Assembly (NCBI GenBank): GCA_945863875.1 | Contig: CAMBBS010000010.1 | Location: 58,965-122,964, forward strand | DNA: 64,000 nt | Direction of reading: 5' to 3' | DNA from: Desulfopila aestuarii DSM 18488 | GTDB lineage: Bacteria > Desulfobacterota > Desulfobulbia > Desulfobulbales > Desulfocapsaceae | Position numbers and translations under genes: made by a program | Notes under the pieces: generated by a model | Told to the model about the DNA's origin: nothing | The model's input: only the letters and a program-made list of their open reading frames with translations | Database searches by the model: none | In this document: one piece after another, positions 8,548 to 16,810 of the stretch | Layout of the letters: every line of letters begins with the position of its first letter | Numbering within the stretch: the stretch's first letter is position 1

Positions 8548-9384
8548 ATGTCTCGATACTCCATATTGATAGATGTCAACAAATGTAACGGCTGCTTCAA
8601 CTGCTTTCTCGCCTGCCGTGATGAATATTTTGGTAATGACTACCCCGGCTACTCTGCAGCGCAGCCACTGAACGGTCAGTTCTGGATGCAGGTGCAGGAG
8701 ATTGAGCGTGGTGAATATCCAAAACCAAAGATTTCCTATATCCCCAAACCGTGTATGCACTGCGAATCGGCACCCTGCATAGACGCCGCAAAAGATGGCG
8801 CAGTGTATCGCAGAGATGATGGTATTGTCATCATCGATCCGGAAAAGGCTAAAGGCCAGGAAGCAATCGTCAATGCCTGTCCATACCGGGTGATTTTCTG
8901 GGATGCCGAAAAGCAGCTGCCGCAGAAGTGTACCATGTGTGCACATCGCCTTGATGAAGGGGAAAAATTGCCCCGCTGTGTTGAATCCTGCCCCGTTGAA
9001 GCACTTGTTTTTGGTGATCTGGATGATCCGAACAGCCAGATTGCCAAGCTTTCTGCCAGTCTTGCCACCGAGAGCCTGCATCCTGAATTCGGCACCGATT
9101 CTCTGGTGCAATACGTTGGTCTGCCGAAACGTTTTGCCGCGGGAGAAGTTGTCTATAAGGGCAACGAGGGCGAGTGTGCACCTGGGGTGAAGGTTACCTT
9201 GTCCGGTGGCGGGCGGAAGCTGGAAACAGTCACTGACATCTTCGGCGATTTTGAGTTTGAAGGACTGGATAAAAACGAAAAATATCAGGTCATTGTTTCT
9301 GCTGATGGGTATGCGGATAATAAGGTGGAGTTTTCTACCTATAAAGATGTGAATCTGGGTGAGATAGTTCTGGAAGGGAAGTAA
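8548..9384 (+). CDS. athS: Transhydroxylase small iron-sulfur subunit
   Basis: A 278-residue partner of the large subunit. The N-terminal two thirds carry ferredoxin clusters (KCNGCFNCFLAC, CMHCESAPC, NACPYRV, CTMCAHRLDEG then CVESCP), matching the three [4Fe-4S] centres of Pelobacter AthS. Residues about 195-278 form a small beta-sandwich (GVKVTLSGGGRKLETVTD, GDFEFEGLDKNEKYQV) of the carboxypeptidase-regulatory/Cna-B type, again as in AthS. The start at 8548 is 4 nt after the large-subunit stop and is preceded by GGGAGGG. An upstream in-frame ATG at 8524 lies inside the large-subunit gene and is less likely. The reaction is redox neutral overall, so the clusters may have a structural or priming role. 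Confidence 0.92.
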   Translation: MSRYSILIDVNKCNGCFNCFLACRDEYFGNDYPGYSAAQPLNGQFWMQVQEIERGEYPKPKISYIPKPCMHCESAPCIDAAKDGAVYRRDDGIVIIDPEKAKGQEAIVNACPYRVIFWDAEKQLPQKCTMCAHRLDEGEKLPRCVESCPVEALVFGDLDDPNSQIAKLSASLATESLHPEFGTDSLVQYVGLPKRFAAGEVVYKGNEGECAPGVKVTLSGGGRKLETVTDIFGDFEFEGLDKNEKYQVIVSADGYADNKVEFSTYKDVNLGEIVLEGK

Positions 9385-9470
9385 CAGGCCGTTTGATATG
9401 GGAGCAGGCCGCTGCGGATCGGCCTGCTCCGTTGTTTTCATTTTTTCATCCGGATCAGCGAGGTCTAGAA

Positions 9471-9800
9471 ATGATCAGTGTAAAAGATGCCGAGGGGACA
9501 CCCTACGACGCTGCCAAGCATTCCGAGGTCTACGGCCTGCAGAAGATTACCGAGGCCCAGTCAAAACGTACAACTGTCTGTTACTCTTATTTTCAGCCCA
9601 ACGGTGGCGCAGAAATGAGCTCTTCTCCGAAAGAGAGAATTTATTTTGTCGTCAAAGGATCCATCACGGTATGCGGTCCTGATGAAAAACATGTCCTCAA
9701 TGAAGGGGATCTCATCTATATCGCGCCTGGGGAAGAGCGTGACATGGTGATCAACGGCGGCAAACCGGCAGAAGTGCTGGTGACGATTGTCACGCCGTAA
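9471..9800 (+). CDS. Small cupin-fold protein without the usual metal ligands
   Basis: A 109-residue single cupin domain (residues about 35-105: FQPNGGAEMSSSPKERIYFVVKG, then GDLIYIAPGEERDMVINGG). The first cupin motif normally reads G(X)5HXH(X)3-4E(X)6G; here both histidines are missing while the Glu and final Gly remain. It therefore probably does not bind a metal in the standard way. It may bind a small molecule, stabilise the complex or act as an isomerase-like or accessory protein. The start at ATG 9471 has GAGG about 7 nt upstream; the longer frame from 9393 would enter the intergenic hairpin-like sequence after athS. It sits between the transhydroxylase and the SDR in the same operon. 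Confidence 0.75.
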   Translation: MISVKDAEGTPYDAAKHSEVYGLQKITEAQSKRTTVCYSYFQPNGGAEMSSSPKERIYFVVKGSITVCGPDEKHVLNEGDLIYIAPGEERDMVINGGKPAEVLVTIVTP

Positions 9801-9856
9801 TGAGGTTTTAATTTTGCCATCGTTGGCATGTAAAATAATATGCAAGGAGAAGAGGG

Positions 9857-10624
9857 ATGAAAAATATATTTAAACTGGACGGGAAAATAGCCATTGTCAC
9901 CGGTGGTGCCGGCGGCATAGGGGAAGCTCTGGCCCTTGGTCTTGGCATTCATGGTGCCACCGTAGTTGTTTCGAGCAGGAACCAGGAGGCGATTGACAAG
10001 GTGGCAAAGAAAATAACTGCTGAAACCGGCAATGAGGCTATGGCCATTGCCTCGGACGTCACCGACGAAAAAAGTGTGCAGAACCTGGTCGACAAGGTTG
10101 TCGAAAAATACGGACGAGTCGATATCCTGGTCAATGCCATGGGCATGAATATCAAACACAATGCATTTGATTACCCGATGGAAGATTGGGATAAGCTCTT
10201 TAGTGTCAATGTGAAAGGAACCATGATTGCCTGTAAGGCTGCCGGGAAAGTTATGCAGGCACAAAAGAGCGGTGCTATCGTCAATTTGTCTTCGGTACGT
10301 GGCATTCGCGGCTATACCGGTGGTAATACCGGTTATTGTGCAACAAAAGGTGCAGTCGAGCTTATCACTAAAGCCTTGGCCCTTGAATGGGCACCGAGCG
10401 GAATCCGGGTAAATGCCTTAGGGCCGGCTCTGGTCATTACACCCGGTACCAAGCATATTGCTGAAGATCCCAAGCTGGCTGCCAAATACGCTGCCGCCGT
10501 TCCGATGGGCCGGATTGGTTTGCCGGAAGATATGGTGGGAGCAGTGGTCTATCTGGTGTCAGATGCGGCAAGTTTCGTGTCCGGGCAGACCATATATGTT
10601 GACGGTGGACTCACTGCAGCTTAA
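9857..10624 (+). CDS. Short-chain dehydrogenase/reductase
   Basis: A 255-residue classical SDR. The cofactor motif TGGAGGIG, the NAMG segment, catalytic Ser in NLSSVRG, the YCATKG (YxxxK) motif and the C-terminal GQTIYVDGG are all present. It catalyses NAD(P)H-linked reduction or oxidation of a carbonyl/hydroxyl pair. In phloroglucinol degradation two SDR-type steps are known: phloroglucinol reductase and 3-hydroxy-5-oxohexanoate dehydrogenase. Position directly behind the transhydroxylase makes either possible, but generic SDR sequence does not decide. Arg in SSRNQEA near the end of the second strand suggests NADP preference. AAGGAG lies 10 nt upstream of the start. Confidence 0.88.
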   Translation: MKNIFKLDGKIAIVTGGAGGIGEALALGLGIHGATVVVSSRNQEAIDKVAKKITAETGNEAMAIASDVTDEKSVQNLVDKVVEKYGRVDILVNAMGMNIKHNAFDYPMEDWDKLFSVNVKGTMIACKAAGKVMQAQKSGAIVNLSSVRGIRGYTGGNTGYCATKGAVELITKALALEWAPSGIRVNALGPALVITPGTKHIAEDPKLAAKYAAAVPMGRIGLPEDMVGAVVYLVSDAASFVSGQTIYVDGGLTAA

Positions 10625-10681
10625 CCGGTAGCCTGCCCGCTATAAAAGATCAAACGACAAATTAAAAATGAGGATTCAGCA

Positions 10682-11377
10682 ATGACAACAGCTCAAATTT
10701 TGAGTAGGGCTCGGCAAGAAAAAAGGACGGTGCTCACTGAGATAGAGGCTAAACAGATCCTGGGTGAGGCAGGGATCAACTGCACCTCGACAGTACTTGC
10801 AACCACCAAGGCAGAGGCAGTGGTCCTGAGTGAGGAAATAGGCTATCCGGTGGTCCTGAAAATCTCCTCGGTGGATATTACCCATAAAAGCGATTCCGGC
10901 GGCGTCAAGGTCAATCTGGCGAACAAAGAAGCGGTTGAACAGGCCTATGATGCGATCATGACATCCTGCCGAGCCTATGCACCCGAGGCAGAAATTGAAG
11001 GCGTTGCCGTTCAGGGCATGGCGAAAGTGGGGACCGAGATCATCATGGGCATGATCAAGGACGCAAGCTTTGGACCGGTGGTAATGTTTGGACTCGGTGG
11101 CGTGCTGGTTGAGGTGTTAAAGGATGTGTCTTTCAGAATCGTCCCGATCGACAAGGCGGATGCGGAAGATATGACCAGTGAGATCCAGGGCAAAAAGCTT
11201 CTTGCCGGATATAGAGGACAGGATCCGGCGGATGTGCCCTGTCTGCAGGATATGCTGGTCAAGCTTTCTGATTTTGTGAATGAAACTCCGGGCATCGAAG
11301 AGATCGATATGAACCCGGTGTTTGCTTATAAAGATGGCGCCGTTGTCGTTGATGCCAGAATTATTTTATCCGCGTAA
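10682..11377 (+). CDS. ADP-forming acyl-CoA synthetase, ATP-grasp (beta) subunit
   Basis: A 231-residue stand-alone ATP-grasp protein. It has GYPVVLKISSVDITHKSDSGG (nucleotide-binding Lys and the HKSD loop), EIIMGMIKDASFGPVVMFGLGG and the C-terminal EEIDMNPVFA. It pairs with the alpha subunit encoded next to form an NDP-forming acyl-CoA synthetase that links CoA thioester hydrolysis to ATP formation, or activates an acid. The complete ATP-grasp core here contrasts with the shortened one in the gene at 52840. It starts 57 bp after the SDR gene; GAGG lies upstream of the ATG. Confidence 0.9.
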   Translation: MTTAQILSRARQEKRTVLTEIEAKQILGEAGINCTSTVLATTKAEAVVLSEEIGYPVVLKISSVDITHKSDSGGVKVNLANKEAVEQAYDAIMTSCRAYAPEAEIEGVAVQGMAKVGTEIIMGMIKDASFGPVVMFGLGGVLVEVLKDVSFRIVPIDKADAEDMTSEIQGKKLLAGYRGQDPADVPCLQDMLVKLSDFVNETPGIEEIDMNPVFAYKDGAVVVDARIILSA

Positions 11378-11419
11378 AACATACACTATTCAAATAGACG
11401 ACATAAGGACGGTGCAATT

Positions 11420-12805
11420 ATGATGGATCTTTTTTTCAAACCCAAATCTGTTGCTGTCATTGGGGCCAGTGGCACTCCCGGAAAGCTGGGCTATGTAATT
11501 GTCAACAATATCGCCAATAGCGATTTCAGCGGCAGCGTTTATCCGGTGAACCCTAAGTCAGATGAGATACTTGGCTACAAGGTCTATAAGTCACTCACGG
11601 AAATACCCGGTGACGTTGACCTGGTTATCACTGCTCTGCCAACTCCCAAAATGACTGTAGCGACACTAGAGGAATGCGCCCGAAAAGGGGTTAAGGCGGT
11701 CATTATTGAATCTGCCGGCTTTGCTGAAATGGGTGGCGATGGTGTGGGGTATCAGAAGCAAATAGTAGATATTGCCAAGAAAAATAATATTAGGGTGATG
11801 GGGCCAAACTGCTCCGGTATTGTTTCACGAAATATCGTTACCTCCATCTATCCTATGAACAAAAAAGTACCCAAAGGTAACGTGGTACTCATCGGCCAAT
11901 CCGGTCTTTTAGCAGCTGGCATGGCTGCTGATATTGTAGAAAATGAAAGCTTGAATATCAGCAAGGTTGTTTCATTTGGTAACAAATGCGATGTCAGCGA
12001 AAACGATTTACTGGAATACTTTGGTCATGACGATAGCGTCGATGTTATTTCAATGTATTTGGAAACAATTTCAGATGGTCGCAATCTCACCAGGATCGCC
12101 AAGAAAGTCGCCGCTAAAAAGCCGGTTATCTTTTTGAGCGGTGGGCGTACTGAAGCCGGTGCCAAAGCGGCCATGAGCCATACCGGCAGTATTGCCAGCA
12201 ACGCTAAAATTGTCGAAGCGGCGGTCAAACAGACCGGTATGATCATGGCTGATGATTTTACCGAACTGAAAGATTTCGCCAAGGTTTTTTCCACCCAGCC
12301 ACTTCCCAAAGGGAATCGCATCGCGGTGATCACCCTGGCCGGCAGTGTCGGTGTTAATGTTTCGGATCTGTGTGCAAGCCATGGCCTGGAGCTTCCCAAG
12401 CTGACTCTGGAAACAACGGAGAAATTAAAGGACATGTTCGATACGCCCGTATCAAATCCTGTTGACCTGTATTTCAGCGTCACCAAAATCGGTTTTACTA
12501 AAACCCTGGAAACCACCTTTCCTGAAGCGTTCAGAGATGCAAACATAGACGCTGCCGTACTTATCCTGGCCGGTTTCGAATATACCCAGGAGGCCGTCCA
12601 GAAAAAAATCATTCAGAAAATCGTCAAGGAGGTTGGCAAGCCGGTGGTTATCTGCATGATCGTTGGATACAACAAATATAAAAACGTCATAATGGACGAA
12701 ATGGGCAAAGAGCTGCCGGTGTTCCCTTCTCTGATCTCCGGGGTAAAGGCCTTAAGTAAATTGTGTGAGTACGGTATCCGCCGACAAAAATTATTAGTAC
12801 CTTAG
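11420..12805 (+). CDS. ADP-forming acyl-CoA synthetase, CoA-binding (alpha) subunit
   Basis: A 461-residue protein: CoA-binding Rossmann domain (residues 1-130; SVAVIGASGTPGKLG), succinyl-CoA-ligase-like domains (130-460), FVSFGNKCD, and the phospho-acceptor histidine in MSHTGSIASN near residue 253. The active-site His is present, so together with the beta subunit before it the enzyme should be active. In an anaerobe such a pair can conserve energy as ATP from an acyl-CoA product, or activate the ring-cleavage acid. The start may be the first or second of two adjacent ATGs; AAGGACGG is upstream. Confidence 0.9.
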   Translation: MMDLFFKPKSVAVIGASGTPGKLGYVIVNNIANSDFSGSVYPVNPKSDEILGYKVYKSLTEIPGDVDLVITALPTPKMTVATLEECARKGVKAVIIESAGFAEMGGDGVGYQKQIVDIAKKNNIRVMGPNCSGIVSRNIVTSIYPMNKKVPKGNVVLIGQSGLLAAGMAADIVENESLNISKVVSFGNKCDVSENDLLEYFGHDDSVDVISMYLETISDGRNLTRIAKKVAAKKPVIFLSGGRTEAGAKAAMSHTGSIASNAKIVEAAVKQTGMIMADDFTELKDFAKVFSTQPLPKGNRIAVITLAGSVGVNVSDLCASHGLELPKLTLETTEKLKDMFDTPVSNPVDLYFSVTKIGFTKTLETTFPEAFRDANIDAAVLILAGFEYTQEAVQKKIIQKIVKEVGKPVVICMIVGYNKYKNVIMDEMGKELPVFPSLISGVKALSKLCEYGIRRQKLLVP

Positions 12806-12902
12806 AAATTCATTTCACGTTTTTTGTGAAGGAATTTCGTGATGGTACTTGTACCCCCTTGTGGGGTGTCAGCATAAATAATTAGCATACAGGGGGAAGT
12901 GT

Positions 12903-13670
12903 ATGGTTTACGAGAACATCATTTACGAAAAAGAAGAGAATATCGCAGTCATTACCTTTAACCGTCCCGAGGCGATGAATGCCCTGAACAACCAGACCAG
13001 GGCCGAATTCCGCGATGCCATTGCCGACGTGGCCAGCGACGACAATATCAAGGTGCTCATTCTCACCGGCAGCGGCAAGGCCTTTGTGGCCGGAAGCGAT
13101 ATCAAAGAATTCAATAAAACCACCCCCTATGCCGCCCATAACATCGTGCGGCTGGGAGAAATGGTGGAAAAGCTGGAGAAGCCGGTCATAGCGGCTGTCA
13201 ACGGCTTCTGCCTGGGCGGCGGCTGTGAGATCGCCATGGGCTGCGACATCATCATCGCTTCGGAAAAAGCCAAGTTCGGCCAGACCGAAATCAACATCGG
13301 TATTATCCCGGGCGGCGGCGGCACCCAGCGGCTGCAGCGGCTCATCGGTCCCTGCCGGGCCAAGGAGCTGATCTATACCGGAGATATCATCCGCGCCGAA
13401 GAGGCCGATCGCATCGGCCTGGTCAACCGGGTGGTGGGGGTGGATGAACTGATGCCCACCGCCAAAGAGATGGCGAAAAAGATCGCCACCAAGAGCTCTG
13501 CGGCCTTGAAACTGGCCAAAACCGCGATCAACCGTGGCATGCAGACCAATCTGGAAAGCGGTTTGAAGTACGAGTATGAACTCTACAGTATCTCTTTGAG
13601 CCTGGAAGATAAAGCGGAAGGTGTCAATGCTTTCCTTGAAAAAAGGGCGCCAAAGTTTGTCGGACGATAG
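12903..13670 (+). CDS. Enoyl-CoA hydratase/crotonase-family enzyme
   Basis: A 255-residue crotonase. Both catalytic glutamates of enoyl-CoA hydratases are present, in GGGCEIAMGCD and GQTEINIGIIPGGGGTQ, and the oxyanion-hole segments SGKAFVAGSDI and NGFCLGGG are intact. It should add water to a 2-enoyl-CoA, although crotonases also include C-C hydrolases acting on beta-diketones, a reaction that would suit dihydrophloroglucinol-like compounds. GGGGGA lies 6 nt before the ATG. The 97-bp gap before it contains short hairpins (a CCCC-TTGT-GGGG stem near 12855), so expression from here may be partly separate. The gene is visibly more GC-rich in third positions than its neighbours. Confidence 0.88.
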   Translation: MVYENIIYEKEENIAVITFNRPEAMNALNNQTRAEFRDAIADVASDDNIKVLILTGSGKAFVAGSDIKEFNKTTPYAAHNIVRLGEMVEKLEKPVIAAVNGFCLGGGCEIAMGCDIIIASEKAKFGQTEINIGIIPGGGGTQRLQRLIGPCRAKELIYTGDIIRAEEADRIGLVNRVVGVDELMPTAKEMAKKIATKSSAALKLAKTAINRGMQTNLESGLKYEYELYSISLSLEDKAEGVNAFLEKRAPKFVGR

Positions 13671-13715
13671 CGGCATTTTTATTAATCATGATATCAAATA
13701 GTTAGGAATGAGACA

Positions 13716-14150
13716 ATGGAAAACATGGCAAATAAAGTAGCTCGTATACCGAATTTAGTAGATTGGTCGACTGGCGAAGTCAGATTAATGAGTGCAAAAT
13801 GCAATTCTTGCGGAACATATTTCTTTCCAAAAGAGCATTACCAGCATCGCCCCGGCTGCTCAAGAGAGGGTGTGGAAGATGTCTTGCTTCCCCAAAAAGG
13901 CAAGCTGGCGAGTTATACCATTCAATATTACCCCTGCCCCGCGCCGTTTAAAACAGAGAAAAAAATTACACCATACGGTATCGGTCTTGTTGAGTTTGAA
14001 GACGAAAAAATTCAGGTTACCGGTATCATAACCGAGACCGACCTGAAATCTCTTAAGCTCGGGATGGAAATGGAAACGACCATACTTGAGATGTTCACCA
14101 ATGAGGAAAAACAGCAAGTGGTGACCTGGGCGTTTCGGGCGGTTAAATAA
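13716..14150 (+). CDS. DUF35 OB-fold zinc-ribbon protein, thiolase partner
   Basis: A 144-residue protein with an N-terminal rubredoxin-like zinc ribbon (CNSCGTYFFP, then HRPGC) and a C-terminal OB fold (GKLASYTIQYYPCPAPF, YGIGLVEFEDEKIQVTG). DUF35 proteins form tight complexes with thiolase-like enzymes; examples are BbsA with BbsB in toluene degradation and archaeal acetoacetyl-CoA thiolase complexes, where the OB fold helps bind the CoA part. The thiolase gene begins 30 bp downstream, so a heteromeric thiolase is expected. It probably has no independent catalytic role. Confidence 0.88.
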   Translation: MENMANKVARIPNLVDWSTGEVRLMSAKCNSCGTYFFPKEHYQHRPGCSREGVEDVLLPQKGKLASYTIQYYPCPAPFKTEKKITPYGIGLVEFEDEKIQVTGIITETDLKSLKLGMEMETTILEMFTNEEKQQVVTWAFRAVK

Positions 14151-14180
14151 TCGATTTTGCGATAACTATAATAAGGGATA

Positions 14181-15368
14181 ATGACAATGAGAGATGTATA
14201 TATTATTGGAACCGGGATACACCCGTGGATGGGTTTCTCTGAAAAAGTATTCTCTGATTTCGCGGCGGTTGCTGTTGACGGCGCGCTGAAAGACGCGAAC
14301 ATCGAATGGAAAAAAATTCAGGCAATCATGGCCGGGATTTTTATTTATGGCGGCAACGCCGGTCACCTCTCCGGTCAATATCTGGAGTCCATTTTTGGTG
14401 AAACCGGTGTGCCGGTGGTAAACGTCTACAACGCCTGTGCCACCGGATCCGCCGCTATCAGGATGGCGTACAACAGTGTCGCTGCCGGCGAGACTGATAC
14501 TGCCCTGGCCTTTGGGGCCGACGTATCACCGAAAGGTTTTCTGACCGCCAAATCAGACAACGCTGTTCAGGACAGGGACGTCATCAGATGGAAAATGGGT
14601 GGTCTGCCTAACCCGATTTACTGGGCGCTGGAATGCAGGAAAAGGATGGAAAAATACGGTACCACCGAAGAGGACCTGGCATTGGTCAAGGTTCTGATGA
14701 GTGAGTATGGTTCGAAAAATCCGGACGCGCGGTTTAAAAAAATTTACAGCCTGGAAGAGGTCCTGAGCTCTGTCTATGTCTGTGATCCTCTAAGACTCTA
14801 CGAGATTTGCCCAGTGAGTACCGGCGCTGCAGCGGTTATTGTTACAGCCGACAAGGAACTGATCAGTAAGGCCGGCAAAGCGGTGAAGATTAACGCCACC
14901 ACCATGGGCAGCGCCATCTATGGTGACCCGACCATCAGAATATCTGCACTCTCCTGCCCGGCCGTTGCTGAAGCGCCCATGCTCAGCGAAAGCTATTCGG
15001 CGTCTCAACAGGCATACAAGAAGTCCGGTATCGGACCGGAAGACATCGATGTGCTGGAACTGCCCGACAACAGCTCCTGGCATTACCTCGTGTATCTGGA
15101 AACATGCGGATTCTGTAAAGAAGGCGAGGCGGATAAGATGCTCCGCGACGGTGAGACAAGAATCGGTGGTAAACTGGCCGTAAACCCAAGTGGTGGATTT
15201 TCTTCTCACGGTGAGGCGCTTTCTGCTCAAGCTCTCTGGCAGGTCATTGAATGCGCGAATCAACTTCGGGGCAGATGCGGCGCCCGTCAGGTTGAAGGCG
15301 CAAAAATTGCTATGGCGCAGACCTACGGCTTGATGGGGAACAGCGGCACTACTATCCTGAGCGTATAA
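14181..15368 (+). CDS. Thiolase of the SCP2/DUF35-associated type
   Basis: A 395-residue thiolase-fold protein. The nucleophilic Cys lies in VYNACATGSAAI (about residue 87) and the C-terminal half has VNPSGGFSSHGEALSA with the likely catalytic His. The second Cys loop of classical biosynthetic thiolases is absent, as in SCP2-type members. With the DUF35 protein it should cleave a beta-ketoacyl-CoA with CoA, releasing acetyl-CoA, as the last step of the operon's pathway. Two starts are possible: 14181, with only 2 nt between AAGGGA and ATG, and 14187 with better spacing, giving MRDVYIIG. The gene ends the catabolic run; a hairpin follows at 15385. Confidence 0.9.
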   Translation: MTMRDVYIIGTGIHPWMGFSEKVFSDFAAVAVDGALKDANIEWKKIQAIMAGIFIYGGNAGHLSGQYLESIFGETGVPVVNVYNACATGSAAIRMAYNSVAAGETDTALAFGADVSPKGFLTAKSDNAVQDRDVIRWKMGGLPNPIYWALECRKRMEKYGTTEEDLALVKVLMSEYGSKNPDARFKKIYSLEEVLSSVYVCDPLRLYEICPVSTGAAAVIVTADKELISKAGKAVKINATTMGSAIYGDPTIRISALSCPAVAEAPMLSESYSASQQAYKKSGIGPEDIDVLELPDNSSWHYLVYLETCGFCKEGEADKMLRDGETRIGGKLAVNPSGGFSSHGEALSAQALWQVIECANQLRGRCGARQVEGAKIAMAQTYGLMGNSGTTILSV

Positions 15369-15384
15369 GTCTTTTGTGGTTTGG

Positions 15385-15421
15385 CAGGCCCAGACTCTGA
15401 TGAACCCTGGAGCTGGGTCTG
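15385..15421 (+). terminator. Hairpin just after the catabolic operon
   Basis: CAGGCCCAG (15385-15393) pairs with CTGGGTCTG (15413-15421) with one G-T wobble, and an inner CTC/GAG extends the stem around a 12-nt loop. It begins 17 nt after the thiolase stop. No T-run follows, so it is a weak intrinsic terminator at best and could instead protect the 3' end of the message. Confidence 0.35.
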
Positions 15422-15777
15422 CTGGAAAACCAGACATTTAAAAAACATCTCAGCAAAAAAAGGTGATAAAAGTAAAAACGGCGATGAGCCTGAGAAAGCA
15501 AATGAAAAATCATGGATAAAGAGCAGGAAATGGAATAGCTTTGCGTCAAAGCTGCAAATGAGGCGGATATTTTGGCGTCGGACCATTGCTGTCAGGGCGG
15601 CAGATATCCATTCACACAACCTGACGACCCAGTATAAGATCAAAGGTCCCCAACTCGCTTGTCTTCTGGCAGTGATGGAAGCAGGCCATAATGTGGCGGC
15701 TCGGGCCTGGAAACAGACCACATAACCCCCGAAAAATAATCCTCTGGCCACTTGCTTTTATCACCTGCGACAAGGCA

Positions 15778-15809
15778 AGCCGACCGTGTCGGCTGCTCTG
15801 CGACAGAGC
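15778..15809. repeat. Two abutting perfect hairpins
   Basis: AGCCGAC-CGT-GTCGGCT (15778-15794) is followed with no spacer by GCTCTG-CGA-CAGAGC (15795-15809). Both stems are perfect and both loops are 3 nt. Paired small hairpins of this kind resemble REP/BIME-type elements, but only one copy is visible in the window and no T-run follows for a terminator. Confidence 0.4.
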
Positions 15810-16093
15810 GCGGCCCTTGACAAAAAAACATTTCCATTAATATCGTTCGTGTAGAAATAATTATTACATCAATTAATCGATATCTGCCTTATAAGCATCC
15901 TGCAACACAATAAGACAAAGAAAGGACGAAAAGCCCCCTGAAGCCTAAACCATAAGGGGCTCTTGGGTGCGAGCGTCTATAACCAGGGCGCGGTACTACC
16001 CGCACACAGCTCAATGGATGTCTGGTCGAAATGCAGATCATGCTGGTCTGCACCGAAGGCATCGTTTCGTTGTCTGCAAGGAACTGTAAGTTT

Positions 16094-16810
16094 ATGACAA
16101 TTAACATTTTTTCCACCAATCAGCTAAAAAAATGCCGACCATCGCAGTGATGAAAAAGTAGATCTTTCCCCATGGATAAACTGGCATTGGCAGCTTGAAA
16201 ATTCTATCACCGATGCCGAGACCTGTGAAAAACTGCTCAATATCGAACTCGAACCGCTGGAGAGGCGAAAGGTCGAGTTGACCATGAAGAAGTTCTCCGT
16301 GTCGATCACGCCCTATCTTTCCTTGATCGATCGCAGCGACTGTTGTAACGAGCCGGTCTTTCGCCAGGCATTCCCAGACGCACAGGAGCTGCACTTTGAA
16401 AAGTGTGACATGGTCGATCCCCTGGCCGAAGATACAGACAGCCTGGTACCGGGAATCACCCATCGGCACCCGGATGCCGGTTGTCCTGCCGTACCGTATT
16501 ACCGATGCTCTGGTGACTATGTTGAAAAAGCACCATCCGCTCTGGATCAATACCCATTTCAACCATCCGCGTGAGATGACCAGTTCATCGCGCCAGGCAC
16601 TGAAAAACCCGCCGATGCGGGGAGGGGGTTCCCCTGGGCAACCAGTCGGTGCTGCTGGCAGGTGTCAATGACTGCCAGCAGCAGCTCAATCTTGAGGACG
16701 GCGATGAAACAGCTGTTACCAACATAGAAAGGCTGCTTTCAGACTGCGATAAAACGATCAGTCTGACCCCACGGAATAATGCACGGATGGAACGGCGGGA
16801 TATCAATTGA
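16094..16810 (+). pseudogene. ablA: Lysine 2,3-aminomutase remnant lacking its radical SAM cysteines
   Basis: Pieces of a lysine 2,3-aminomutase (about 420 aa when intact) are spread over two frames. After MTINIFSTNQLKK a 7-A run at 16125 shifts the frame; the next piece runs from DEKVDLSPWINWHWQLENS through [13 protein letters not shown] to [12 protein letters not shown] (about 16465). It then joins directly to [17 protein letters not shown], which in the family lies about 100 residues later; the CxxxCxxC cluster loop is gone. A further shift at the G-run near 16625 restores [16 protein letters not shown], after which another block is lost before the C-terminal LTPRNNARMERR. The enzyme would make beta-lysine for the osmolyte N-epsilon-acetyl-beta-lysine. 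With no cluster motif it cannot work. Confidence 0.85.

Larger units (their letters stand above)
15369..16093. other. Gene-poor stretch between the catabolic operon and the ablAB remnant
   Basis: About 725 bp. ORFs of up to 114 codons exist on both strands but show no recognisable domain, a poor start context and unnatural composition, so I do not call genes. The stretch contains three structured spots: the hairpin at 15385, a pair of adjacent perfect hairpins at 15778-15809, and an AGCCCC/GGGGCT stem (15932-15961). AAGGA at 16078 precedes the ablA remnant start. It may be the remains of a lost gene or a breakpoint region. Confidence 0.4.

Noticed and set aside
8515..9441. A 308-codon minus-strand ORF
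   Set aside because: Antisense to the transhydroxylase small subunit, which carries conserved Fe-S motifs; the antisense translation has no domain.
15381..15725. A 114-codon plus-strand ORF after the thiolase
   Set aside because: No ribosome-binding site or domain; it starts inside a hairpin and has odd composition.
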